A DNA stretch of 64,000 nucleotides, from assembly GCA_905221605.1 (NCBI GenBank), contig CAJNDS010002546.1, positions 298,089 through 362,088 on the forward strand, written 5' to 3'. Below the pieces are notes generated by a model. That model searched no databases and was not told the DNA's origin. It worked only from the letters and a program-made list of their open reading frames with translations. Positions within the stretch are counted from its first letter, which is position 1. Each line of letters starts with the position of its first letter. This document shows positions 12,503 to 22,400 of the stretch, in pieces. Source of the DNA: Symbiodinium natans (taxonomy: Eukaryota; Sar; Dinophyceae; Suessiales; Symbiodiniaceae). The position numbers and the translations under genes were made by a program.

Positions 12503-15500
12503 GTTTAAGCCTGCTAGGCATGGCCTGCAGGGCGATTTAGGGCTTTAGGGCTTCAGGGCTTTAGGGCTTTAGGGCTTTCTGAAGGCTCTCTTGCCTCTGC
12601 TGCGTGCTGCAGGCGGCTTAGCGACAACGTTGCTGCATGCCACAGCATATGAGAACGACCCTGGTCTCCGCATGGAACTGTAAGGGTCCAGGTACCTTTT
12701 GGGGCTTTAGGGCTTTTTAGCTGTTAGGGCTTAGGTTTTGGGGCTTGTTAGGTTTTGGGGTTTAGGGGTATCGGAGGTAGAGTAAATATAGGCTTGGGGC
12801 CTTAAGAGGAGTTGAAGGGCCCAAGGTATATGCCAGGTAAGGCGACACGGGGCCCTTGGTGTGTGAGCGGAAGATGGTCGACCTTGCAAGAGGATGACCT
12901 CTCCGCTCCGAGCCATGAGAGCTGGAGACCTCCAAGGCGAAGCTCCGAATCAACGCGCGGCCCCCCCCCCGAAGGAGGAGGAACCGAAATGTTTAAGAGT
13001 GGCTGCTTTGCCTTGCGCGCGTTTGTTGGAGTAAAAGGCTGGCAAGTTGTGTTTCAGCAACATCGGGACTTAATCACTTCCTTGGGGTTCGGAGGAGAAG
13101 CTTTCGACCTTTTGGATACCCTAAACCCGAACCTAACACCTTGAACACCGCAATTTAACTTCAACGTCCTTAGGCAAGTTATCACTTCATCATCGAGATC
13201 GGATTGTAACACTTCGGATTTAGTGCTTGAGGGTTTTGAAGTTTTAGGGTTCATGCTGTTCAAGTTTTGGGGATGCGCTTCCGCACCTTAAACCCTGAAG
13301 CCTGAATTAAACCCTCAACCCCCTCAAGCCTGAACCCTAAACCCTAAACCCTAAACCCTAAACCCTAAACCCTAAACCCTAAACCCTAAACCCTAAACCC
13401 TAAACCCTAAACCCTAAACCCTAAACCCTAAACCCTAAACCCTAAACCCTAAACCCTAAACCCTACATGAAGTCGTACTGTCGTACAGCCAGAAGCCTGC
13501 GCTTCTGTGGCTTGAGGGGTGGCTGAAGACGCTGGAGAAATCAGGGTCTGTGGTCTTCAGGGAGCCGAAAAGATACTTTTAGAGTTTCGGCTTTATGGAA
13601 CCTAGGGTTTAGGGTTTAGGGTTTAGGGTTTAGGGTTTAGGGTTTTAGGGTTTTAGGGTTTTAGGAGCCTTTATATCGTGCTTCGGGCAGCCAGAAGCCC
13701 TAAACGGCCCGCAACCCCTCAACCACAAACAAGCCACGAAACCCCACCTACCCGGAGACTCCAAAACCCCTTAGTTAAGGAATCTACCTTAGATTCATAA
13801 TCAGAACCCTAACATGACTTAAGGTATATTCCTTAGCTAAGGGGTTTTGGAGTCTCTGGGTGCGCATCCCTAAACCCTAAACCCTAAACCCTAAACCCTA
13901 AACCCTAAACCCTAAGCCCTAAGCCCTAAAGCCTAAACCCTAAACCCTAAACCCTAAGCCCTAAGCCCTAAGCCCTAAACCCTTAACCCCCAAACCCTAA
14001 ACCCTAAACCCTCATCCCCCTAAAACACCCCCCAAAACTCGCATCCTCCAGGTACTACACCACCCTAAACCCTAAACCCTAAACCCTTAAACCCTAAACC
14101 CTCCAGGTACTACACCACGGTCTTGCCCCGGCTGCCCATGTCCACGAAGAGGCAGCTCGAGGCGAAGCTCGTCAGGGCCCGAGCTTTAGGGTTTAGGGTT
14201 TAGTGTTTAGGCTTTAGGGATACCATTATTTCACTGTTGACATTATTACTTGTTATTACTATTATTACTACTGTTACTGTTACTGTAGGGGGTTTAGGGT
14301 TTTTAGGTTGTTAGGGGTTTAGGGTTTTCAGGGTCTTAAGGTTTCAGGCTTTCGGGCTTTTGGGGTTTAGGGTTTCAGGGTTTCAGTGTGTCAGGGCTTT
14401 AGGCTTCAGGGTTTAGGGTTTTAGTAGAGTTCAGGGTAAAGTGGATGAGGGCTTGCTGTTTAATCTTAGGCGGCTTAGGGGGGGGGGGAAGGTAAGTCTC
14501 CACGCAGCGGGGTCAAGACGCGCAAAGTCGGGCTTGCTGGGTGCAGGATTCTCGTAGAAATATCACCCTACAACCCTGAAAGCCCTAAGAACCTCAGCAA
14601 TAGGAACCCCGAACAACCTCTAAGCACCTCAAGATCTTTACGACTTTTAAACTGTCCAGAAACCCGAGAGGGGGGGAGGTCTGTGGGAAGTCACGTGGGC
14701 GCTCTATCCCTGGATTTCGGGTAGCAACCCTAAGCCCTAAAGCCTCAAACTGGCTTTCGATTGGTATGGGCCTTAGATATTCCTCCTCTAAACCCTGAAC
14801 CCTAGTCCCTAAACCCGAAACCTAAACGTGTTTATAAAGGCTTGGGATGTTCGCCCTTATACTAACAGTCCTTACTACTTATGAATGATAATCCCTATGA
14901 AGGACTAGTATAAGGGGGAAACATCCCAAGCTTAGGCTGCTGAACCCTAAAGCCCCTAACCCGACAATCCTTGCGCTTTGGGTTTAGGGATTTCGGGGAT
15001 ATAGATTTAGGGTATACTTGGAGGTTCATGAGACTTATTAACCAACTGTACTCAGAACTCTATTAGGGCACTTAAGGGGCTTATAAGTCTAAGCCCCGAA
15101 GCCCCCCCAAGTTTGCGAAACAACCGGGGGTTTCTCTTCAGAGGCTTGGACTGCCTTGAGCTTAGTCCCCAAACGCTCCCTTTTCGTATGCCTGTAGACC
15201 CTCGGCCCGAAGCACGAAACCCGTCTCCCCAAGGCCTAAACCGAAACCCTAAACACCAAACCCCAAACCCTAAACCCTAAACCCCAAACCCTAAACCCCA
15301 AACCCTGAACCCCAAACCCCAAACCCCAAACTTAAACCCCAAAACGCGACCCCTCACCCCCAAAACCCCAAAACCCCAAGACTCCAAAACCCCCAAGCCC
15401 TAAACCCCAAACCCCAAACCCTAAACCCTAAACCCTAAACCCTAAACCCTAAACCCTAAACCCTAAACCCTAAACCCCAAACCCTAAACCCTAAACCCCG

Positions 15501-15563
15501 GCGACTCAGGCACCCATCCCACAGAGCCGGAAGCGGGCCAAGTCCAACCTCGCCTTCCTCGAG
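12469..15563 (+). CDS. Unidentified split gene, five candidate micro-exons
   Basis: Five short open segments with splice-like ends can be read on the + strand: 12469-12502, 12613-12679, 13493-13545, 14107-14176 and 15525-15563. Three of the joins are phase-consistent; the join between 12679 and 13493 is not and needs at least one missed exon. Conceptual fragments include THEGQANNPRCGG, LLHATAYENDPGLRME, LLWLEGWLKTLEKSG, TVLPRLPMSTKRQLEAKL and SRKRAKSNLAFLE. I do not recognise the family. The last part is basic and probably helical. Introns follow the same telomere-repeat layout as the glucosidase gene downstream. Start and end are unknown. It could be an upstream neighbour, or a divergent 5' part of the downstream gene. 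Confidence 0.4.
12613..12679 (+). CDS. candidate exon b, unidentified gene
   Basis: Acceptor GCTGCAG and canonical donor GTAAGG. Reads GLATTLLHATAYENDPGLRM and on, ending in phase 2. The following 0.8 kb (to 13493) must hold an undetected exon. It contains a CCCTAAA array at 13331-13465. Confidence 0.4.
13493..13545 (+). CDS. candidate exon c, unidentified gene
   Basis: Acceptor CCAG, donor GG|GTCTGT. Reads KPALLWLEGWLKTLEKS. CCCTAAA array directly upstream and TTTAGGG array (13612-13660) downstream. Confidence 0.4.
13751..13860. mobile_element. MITE-like inverted-repeat element
   Basis: Ends CCCGGAGACTCCAAAACCCC and its near-perfect complement at 13840-13860. The inverted repeat extends about 38 bp with few mismatches around a short AT-rich middle. 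No ORF. Confidence 0.8.
14107..14176 (+). CDS. candidate exon d, unidentified gene
   Basis: Acceptor CTCCAG|G and GC donor (AGG|GCCCGA). Reads YYTTVLPRLPMSTKRQLEAK and on, in phase with the previous segment. The acceptor region CTCCAGGTACTACACCA is duplicated about 56 bp upstream (14047), separated by telomere repeats, so a decoy acceptor exists. Confidence 0.45.
14841..14930. mobile_element. MITE family A, copy 1
   Basis: Terminal inverted repeats CTTGGGATGTT.GCCCTTATACTA and TAGTATAAGGGGGAAACATCCCAAG. A family consensus is shared with 37583-37837, 47551-47680, 55701-55803 and 58242-58343. Confidence 0.85.
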
Positions 15564-15710
15564 GCATGGGTTTGGGGTTTGGGGCTGTGGTTTGGAGCGC
15601 GGGAGGTGGTTGAGGGTTTAGGGTTTAGGGTTTAGGGTTTAGGGTTCAGGGTTTAGGGTTCAGGGTTTAGGGTTTAGGGTTTAGGGTTTAGGGTTTAGGG
15701 TTTAGGGCAC
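15240..15710. repeat. Paired telomere-like arrays of opposite orientation
   Basis: CCCTAAA/CCCCAAA units run from about 15240 to 15498, and TTTAGGG units from about 15612 to 15710. They flank candidate exon e, so the C-strand array precedes the acceptor and the G-strand array follows the donor. Confidence 0.9.
15525..15563 (+). CDS. candidate exon e, unidentified gene
   Basis: Acceptor CCCACAG and GC donor (GAG|GCATGG). Reads SRKRAKSNLAFLE, phase 0 at both ends and compatible with the preceding exon. The copia element begins 333 bases downstream. Confidence 0.4.
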
Positions 15711-15895
15711 AGGGCACAGGGCTCAGGGCTCAGGGTCTAGGCTCAGGAAGATATGGGGTGTTTAAAGCAGCGTCCTACTAAAGGATCATGGAGAGAGGAG
15801 TCCCTCAAACGGTGGGGAATCCTTACTAGAAGGGAACCTTCCTGTTGGTTTTGTTCGGGACATTCAACCCTAAACCCTAAGCCCTGAACCCTGAA

Positions 15896-16192
15896 TGTGA
15901 ATGATCCCCGAACCACAGCACGTTTTGGGGACCCCGTTGTGTCGGCTCCGCCGCACATCGGGGAAACCACCTTAGAACGCCGTGGCCTGTTCACCACATT
16001 GGCTCAAGACTAAAGTAACCCCTAGAGTGAAGGTCACCCATAGGTTGGAAGTAAGCGCAATAGCGTAACTGGAAACCGCCCGGGTGCACGAGACGGAGAC
16101 TGAAGGCGAACGCCAGTGCAGAAAACAAGTGCGAGACCATTTGGCTGGTGAGGAGCCAAAGCGTAGTGCAAGCAACTACCCGACCTCACGCA
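15896..16192 (+). repeat. 5' LTR
   Basis: Begins TGTGAATGATCCCCG and ends CCGACCTCACGCA (TG...CA ends). It contains the hairpin CGGCTCCGCCG at 15943 and TTGGCTCAAG at 15999-16008. Confidence 0.95.
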
Positions 16193-16247
16193 GGTTATCA
16201 GCCGTATAGCGGTTGCGATTTCTTGCGACTACTGTACGGGCTGAGCT
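16193..16247 (+). other. 5' leader with possible primer binding site
   Basis: GGTTATCAGCCG follows the LTR end directly, where a tRNA primer site is expected. It resembles, but does not match, the initiator-Met-type site TGGTATCAGAGC. An inverted repeat around 16201-16240 (GCCGTATAGCGG ... CTACTGTACGGGC) may be a leader structure. Confidence 0.4.
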
Positions 16248-19175
16248 ATGGCACTGCCAACCTCGTCGTCGAGTGCCGACACAACCATGACCTTCGGTGA
16301 TGGTGATGCTATTGCTGCACCTGCATTGGGCGAAAGCACAGGCTGCGCCGACACAGATGCGGTTACATCATCAGATGATGCCGTTGAGATGGTCGCGGTT
16401 GCGAAGGCACCCGCACGAACCAGAAGTGGTTTGAGCGTACTGCGTGAAGATGGAAACTCGAAGATGAGTCAAGTTTCACGCCTCAGATCTACTTCCAGAC
16501 AATCATCGGAACGAACGTCAAAGAGATCCAACACTCCAAGTACTCCACGACGAAGAAGAGGTACTTCTCCACGAATTTTTCCACGATCCTCGCCGGACGC
16601 CGGACGACCGGAAACGTCACCGCGAAGAGGGTACGGTGGCCCTCTTTTGGGTACCGGCCTCCCCAGTTCGGAACCTCCGGCTGGCGGCAGGAGCGGGCTT
16701 GATTCGGGTCCCCCGGTTGAGTCTGCTAACCCTCTAGCGGAACGAATCCGGGAAGAAGGCGAAAGGCGGAAGATGGAAGAGGTCATTGCCATGCTACGAC
16801 GGAAGATCGAGGAGATGCAACAGGAAGACTATGGGGCATCACTCAGGATCGAGCAGCTAGAACGCGAACGTGATCAAAACGCGCAATTGGCAGCTCATAT
16901 CCATCAACGTCACGAAGCTACACTCGCTGAACGTGAGCAAGTCGTTGGTGCCACGATCGCGACATTGGAGCAACATGCTGCCGACAATCATCATCAAGCG
17001 ACGATGACTCAGGAGCAGTTGATGCACCAGCAACGTGAGATGGCGCAGTACATGGTCAACGTGGAAGAAGCAGCCCATGGTGAAGGAAACACGATAGCTC
17101 GAGAATACCAGCGACTTACCGAGGAGCTGAACATTCGAGCACATGAAAATCTGAGAAGGCGAGCCGATCTACAACAAGCCGAAGTCATTGTGGCTCAGAT
17201 GGAAGATCAACTGCGAACCTCCGAGTTTGCACATGAAGCATCCGAAAGGCAGAAGAGCGAGATGCGAGAATATGCTCATCATGAGAGCGTGGCATTGCAG
17301 GATGAACGCGATCAGACCAGGCTCTTGAACGTGAACATTCATGGCGTCATCGTTCAGTACCACGAAGAAGAAGAAAGAGCAGCTGCTTTGAGACAAGCTG
17401 TGCACGAGATGGAGCAGCGATTGGAAAGTCAACATGCTTCGTTGCCTAGCATCCATGGGGAGCTGCAAAGGGTACGAGCGGAATGCCAATCTCATGAGGA
17501 CGTCAATCGACGACTGACGTCAGAATTGGATGCTGCGAGACAGGTTCAAGCGTACAACCGACCTACGTCAGCCGGAACGTCTGAGTGGGATAATGTTTCT
17601 TCTGTGCCTAGGGTAGGTGTGCATAATTCGCGTCCACAAAGCGTTCAATCCCGTTCAGGAATAACCCATGCGTACAGCAGTCCGGAAGAAGTTGATCGTG
17701 ACGTACCAATGTCATCTACGACGGAATCGAGGTTCAAGACATGGGTCCAGAACACCATTCCTGGGATGGGTTCGGCTTCGCCGGCTCATTCCCAGGGTGG
17801 AGATGCCTCAAAGGAGGGTTCGGGTCCCCCGGCTCTTCCCACGAGGCCATCGTTGTTCGGAGGACCGCCCATTCCAGTGACAGAAAGCCGACCGACTTCT
17901 ACAAGGACATCGTTGTTTGGTGGACCTCCCGTTCTCGTTCCAGGAGTACCATCAGTTCCCAACCTGGTTCCGGCAAGGATGTTCACGACAGGTTTGCTGG
18001 ACTTGCCCCCTGGCCTGGCTACCAGACCACACACCTCACAGTTACTTGCTGATCCACCTACGGCGTCCACGTCCTACCAGTGTGTACGGCAATCATCGCG
18101 TTCGCGGCGTACGGACGAGGTGACGCCTGGAATGGCTTCAGAAATTCCTCCAACTGCTCCCAATCATCCTCAAGATCCTCACGCAAGCGCTACGACAGCT
18201 GTTCAGCGAGAAGCTTTACAAAGTCAAATGGATGAACTTCGGGAAGAAATGAGTAGAATGAGAGACACCGAAGCTCGTCTTCGTCGCGAACGAGATCAAT
18301 GGCGCATAATTGCCGAAGAACAGGAGCAGGAGAATGAGGGTGAAGAGGAAGAAAATGAGGAGGAAGGCGAACCAGAAGAAGACGGAGACAAAACCGATCC
18401 TGGATCCTGGAAGCCAATCAAGAAGGGAGGTGGAGGAGGAGATGGTGGTGGCAACCCAGACTCTTCGCCCCACGGTGGTGGTGGAGGAGGTGGCGGTGGA
18501 TCTGGACCCGAAGATGGACTCGATTACACCGAAGCGCCAAAGATATCCCGAAGAGAGGCTGACAAGATCAACATCCCTGCGTTCCCCAAGGTCACTCACT
18601 TGGACGCATGGCAGGCAGCAGTCACCACGAACGTTCTGGCCGCGTGTGCGGATACCAATCAAAGCGACTGGATCAAGTGGTTGCAAGAATCTTTCAAGCC
18701 GATGCCGGATGTTGAGGGGCTCAATGATTCGGGACATGTCAAATTCAGAAGCATCGACGTGAAGCTGGCGAGTGCGATGACTCTCATGCTACGGAATGCT
18801 GGAGATCAAGCAGCCGATCTGTTCTTGGAAGTGAACCTCAAATCAAACGCGTACATTCGCGGGACCGAGTACAAGGTTCTGAAGGGACGACAGATCATTG
18901 CTATGATGATGGAAAGCTTCCGCGCTCGGGATCGTCTCGACATGGTGTACACGATCGACTACCTGACCAAACTGCAGTATCCTGGGGACAACAAGATTGC
19001 CGCATTCAAAGCAACGTGGTTAGAGATCATCTCTCGGATTCGACCTGAAGATGTGCCTTCCACGAATGCCCTCCGCGACATCTTGTATCAGAAGATATCA
19101 GGATCCTCTGAGATGAACATGGAGCTCAAGCTTTACTATGACATAGCTATGATCCAGAGAGATCAAAAGCTATGA
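16248..19175 (+). CDS. Gag-like polyprotein of the copia element
   Basis: A 975-residue ORF and the first after the LTR. Residues 1-160 are low-complexity and Ser/Pro/Arg-rich. About 165-440 is a long coiled coil with heptad-like Glu/Arg/Gln runs. About 530-590 holds a duplicated SLFGGPP segment. About 690-720 is very acidic and 725-760 is glycine-rich. About 770-970 is the likely retroelement Gag region (AFPKVTHLDAWQAAV, LTKLQYPGDNKIAAFKATW), as in copia Gag proteins that build the particle. There is no zinc knuckle here; nucleic-acid binding is moved to CCCH fingers in the next frame. It ends CTA TGA inside an imperfect 26-bp repeat, and reading continues in the +1 frame. The start ATG lies 55 bases after the LTR. 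Confidence 0.85.
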   Translation: MALPTSSSSADTTMTFGDGDAIAAPALGESTGCADTDAVTSSDDAVEMVAVAKAPARTRSGLSVLREDGNSKMSQVSRLRSTSRQSSERTSKRSNTPSTPRRRRGTSPRIFPRSSPDAGRPETSPRRGYGGPLLGTGLPSSEPPAGGRSGLDSGPPVESANPLAERIREEGERRKMEEVIAMLRRKIEEMQQEDYGASLRIEQLERERDQNAQLAAHIHQRHEATLAEREQVVGATIATLEQHAADNHHQATMTQEQLMHQQREMAQYMVNVEEAAHGEGNTIAREYQRLTEELNIRAHENLRRRADLQQAEVIVAQMEDQLRTSEFAHEASERQKSEMREYAHHESVALQDERDQTRLLNVNIHGVIVQYHEEEERAAALRQAVHEMEQRLESQHASLPSIHGELQRVRAECQSHEDVNRRLTSELDAARQVQAYNRPTSAGTSEWDNVSSVPRVGVHNSRPQSVQSRSGITHAYSSPEEVDRDVPMSSTTESRFKTWVQNTIPGMGSASPAHSQGGDASKEGSGPPALPTRPSLFGGPPIPVTESRPTSTRTSLFGGPPVLVPGVPSVPNLVPARMFTTGLLDLPPGLATRPHTSQLLADPPTASTSYQCVRQSSRSRRTDEVTPGMASEIPPTAPNHPQDPHASATTAVQREALQSQMDELREEMSRMRDTEARLRRERDQWRIIAEEQEQENEGEEEENEEEGEPEEDGDKTDPGSWKPIKKGGGGGDGGGNPDSSPHGGGGGGGGGSGPEDGLDYTEAPKISRREADKINIPAFPKVTHLDAWQAAVTTNVLAACADTNQSDWIKWLQESFKPMPDVEGLNDSGHVKFRSIDVKLASAMTLMLRNAGDQAADLFLEVNLKSNAYIRGTEYKVLKGRQIIAMMMESFRARDRLDMVYTIDYLTKLQYPGDNKIAAFKATWLEIISRIRPEDVPSTNALRDILYQKISGSSEMNMELKLYYDIAMIQRDQKL

Positions 19176-19200
19176 TGATCCAGAGAGATCACACGACATG
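19149..19200 (+). repeat. Imperfect 26-bp tandem duplication at the Gag stop
   Basis: ATGATCCAGAGAGATCA occurs at 19149 and again at 19175. The copies differ in their last nine bases. The Gag stop codon lies at the junction. The 26-bp offset is not a multiple of three. Confidence 0.85.
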
Positions 19201-19479
19201 CTGCTGAGGATCATGGACCGAGCGGTACAGAGGAGGAGAGAGAAAAAGAACCTCAACGAGACACAACACGGTCTGAACCAGATGGTTGCTGGGAAGGACC
19301 TACTCGCTGCACCAGCTAGGCCGGATCCCAAAGGTCCTGCCTCATCCGCGCCGGACAAGGACAAGAAGAAGAAGGCGAATGAGAAAGGCAAGGACAAAGA
19401 AGCTGCGGATGCTGCGCCTGTACTCCCAAAGAGCAAAGCAAAGTCACATGAAAAAAGACAAGAAGAAGGGGAAAGGTAA
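19198..19479 (+). CDS. Gag-Pol linker segment (frame shifted)
   Basis: The +1 frame after Gag reads a Lys/Arg/Ala-rich linker (MLLRIMDRAVQRRREKK and on). It hands over to a further frame in the A-rich run near 19450-19465 (GAAAAAAGACAAGAAG). It is probably part of one polyprotein whose frame is broken or recoded twice. It has no catalytic domain. Confidence 0.55.
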   Translation: MLLRIMDRAVQRRREKKNLNETQHGLNQMVAGKDLLAAPARPDPKGPASSAPDKDKKKKANEKGKDKEAADAAPVLPKSKAKSHEKRQEEGER

Positions 19480-22400
19480 AGGCAAAGACCGATCCCGATC
19501 TCCCTCATCATCACGATCGTTGACTGACAAGGAGAAGGCAAAGATTCGTTGCAAGTTTCACTTCGGAGGAGGATGCGCAGCAGGGAAGAATTGCAAATGG
19601 AGTCACAAAGACACGGACAGAGGAAGGCCGTCTTCACGAGATGATAAGAATCAGAGAGCGCGGAGCCCGTCATCAGAGCCATCGAAACGACCTTGCTTTC
19701 AGTGGAGCAAGAACGGATCCTGCAGCCGAGAGAATTGCCCTTTCAAGCATGACCCGGCTAAGGCAGCGCCTGCAACCGGGGAAACCGACGCGAATGCGAA
19801 GGCAAAGGCAAAGGCGAAGGCGAAGGACAAGAAGAAGAAGCCTGAACCTGCCGCACCCGCGATTGCGATTCGAGGTCTGCCTGCAGTACCTGTTCTTCGA
19901 TCCCTGGATGACGGTGACGGTGATTCTGACGATGAGTCAATCGATGGCGACGCGGCGTCAGATTGCTCCACCGACGATGAGATCGGATCTTATCACAGAG
20001 ACGTCAAGGACCTCAAGGTTTCCTTTGAACGAGGAACGAAGTTCGTATCATCGAAGCCGAGGCGATCACACAAAGATAGAGGATTCGCCCCACGACTTTT
20101 CACTGAAGCGAACCTGAAGCACGAGAACCACATCTCGGAGGTCGAGTATGAGAAGCACAAAGCAAGAGCTAGGGCTCGACTGATGGAAGATATGTGTCTG
20201 GGCAAAGATGGAGGATGCATACCAGTCAGGATTCCAGGGACCGAGAAGGTGATTGTGTTCAAGTTCGACAACAAGAAGGGGAAGTTCCATGAAAGAGCCT
20301 TGAGCGTTGATGAGAGCCGTAAGGAACTGATGAAGAACCCGAAGATGTGTATGGTACAACCAGAATTTATTCGCAGGAAGCTGAAATTCATCATGGACAC
20401 AGGATGCGGACATGACCTTATCTCTCTAGAAAAGGTCGCCAAACACGGCATCGACACTGCGATGGATTGCGAGCCTACATCGTTCCAGACGGCGAATGGT
20501 GTCACTATGACTAACCAGACGGCGGAGTTCTTGACGAAATCCTTCAAGGAGCCCATCAAAGCACATGTATTGGAGAATACACCTTCTGTGCTGTCAGTTG
20601 GGAAGAGATGCATGCTTCACGGCTATTCCTTTGTATGGCCCGCAGGACGTCCACCATTTATGGTGAACGATGCTGGCGAGAGGATACAATTCTTCGTGCA
20701 AGGAGACATCCCCTATGTCAGAGTGGGAAGCAAAGGAGCCAAAGCTCATGAGGAACCCGAAGCGATGGAAATGTTCCGCTTGGTGCAGAAGTACAAGGAC
20801 AAGGTGGACGATGGAACCGACGACGACTCAACATATGTTGCGGTACCAGGTCTAGATGACATCGGCGAAGAGATCCCCGACGTAGCTTCCGAAGCTGACG
20901 AAGAAGAAGATGGCGAAGTGGTTGAAGGCGATGAAGCTCGTGAAGATGAACCACAAGCCGAACTTCCAGTTGAGGCTGAGGGCGACGCGCAGGAGATCGA
21001 CGTGGAAGGTGACGAATCTGGCCCGGATAGGAGGGCGAAGGTCGGCACCTTGAAGGCCGAAGCGAACACCTTGGCTCACCTTTGTACCCATCGATTCCGG
21101 AATCCATATTGTGACGCGTGCGTGAGAGCAAAGATGAAGCACTTCAGAACCCAAAAGGGAGCGTTCAAACGAGAAGTCAATGAGTGGGGTGACTTGGTGA
21201 CGTTCGACTTTGTGGATATGGGAAAAGCCACGGATAAGGGGGTGGGTCTTGACGACGAGCTCCGTGAAATCCTGGTCTTCCGCGATGTGGCCACGAAGGT
21301 GGTTGCAGCATATCCCACAATCTCCAGAGAAGAAGGAGAAGTTGTACGATGTATGAAGAGATTCATGGGAAAGAAGAAAGTGAGGCTGGCATATAGTGAC
21401 TGCGCAGATGAGTTCATTGCGGCGATGAACAAGCTCAAAATTCCATTGGATCACTCATTGCCAGGGCGTCCTATGAACAACTCTTTGGCGGAAAGGACCA
21501 ACCAGTTCGTCATCACTGCTACAGCCACATCGTTGCTGCATGCAGGACTACCTGCGAACTATTGGCCATATGCCTTGAATTGCGTTACTCACAATCTCAA
21601 CGCCGAAGATGTGGATGGTGAGTCGGCGTGGCAGAGAATGTCTGGGAAAGAATTCCCGGGCAAGCTGATTCCGTTTGGAGCAAAGGTCTACTTCAAACCG
21701 ACCGAGACCCGTGAACCGACGTATGGCGGAAAGTTTGACCCGAAGGGAATACCTGGTATCTTCGCAGGGTATGTTCTCAATGCGGGGCAAACATGGTCAC
21801 GAAAGTATCGTGTGTGGGACATGAAGGAGTTCGCGAATGCCAACTTTGCACATGATGCAAAAGTACCTCGCAAGCTTCAAATTCCCTACATCACCGAACG
21901 GGTCATCATGCCGGATGAAATTGCCTTTCCCCTCAAGCTTGAGTACGAGAGAATGAACGGAACACTCGAAGGACTGAAAGAAGGAAAGGATCTCGGAGGA
22001 AAAGAAATCAAGGACAAGCCACCAGGAGGAGGTGACGACGACGATGACGACGACAACGGCGATGATGGTGGTGACCTACCTGATCGCCAAGAACGCGTCA
22101 AAGCCATGGAGAAGGAAATGCTCGACTATGTCATGGAGAACGATGACATTGTGCCTGATCTTTCAGACGCTCCAGATGGTCAATCCAGCGAACCTCGTGA
22201 TGGACCAGCCTTGGAATCTGAAGATGCCAAAGCCATCAGGTTGATTGGCGACTCCATTCTCGACAGTGCAGGAGGCGTACCACAGAGCGAAGGAGTACCG
22301 GATGTTGCTTCGGATCCTCCGAGCAGCAAAAGGGAAACTAAGCGTGGTACTCCCCCCAAAACCGTTTCGGAACCTCCGGACGGCAAAGGGGAACCTGCAT

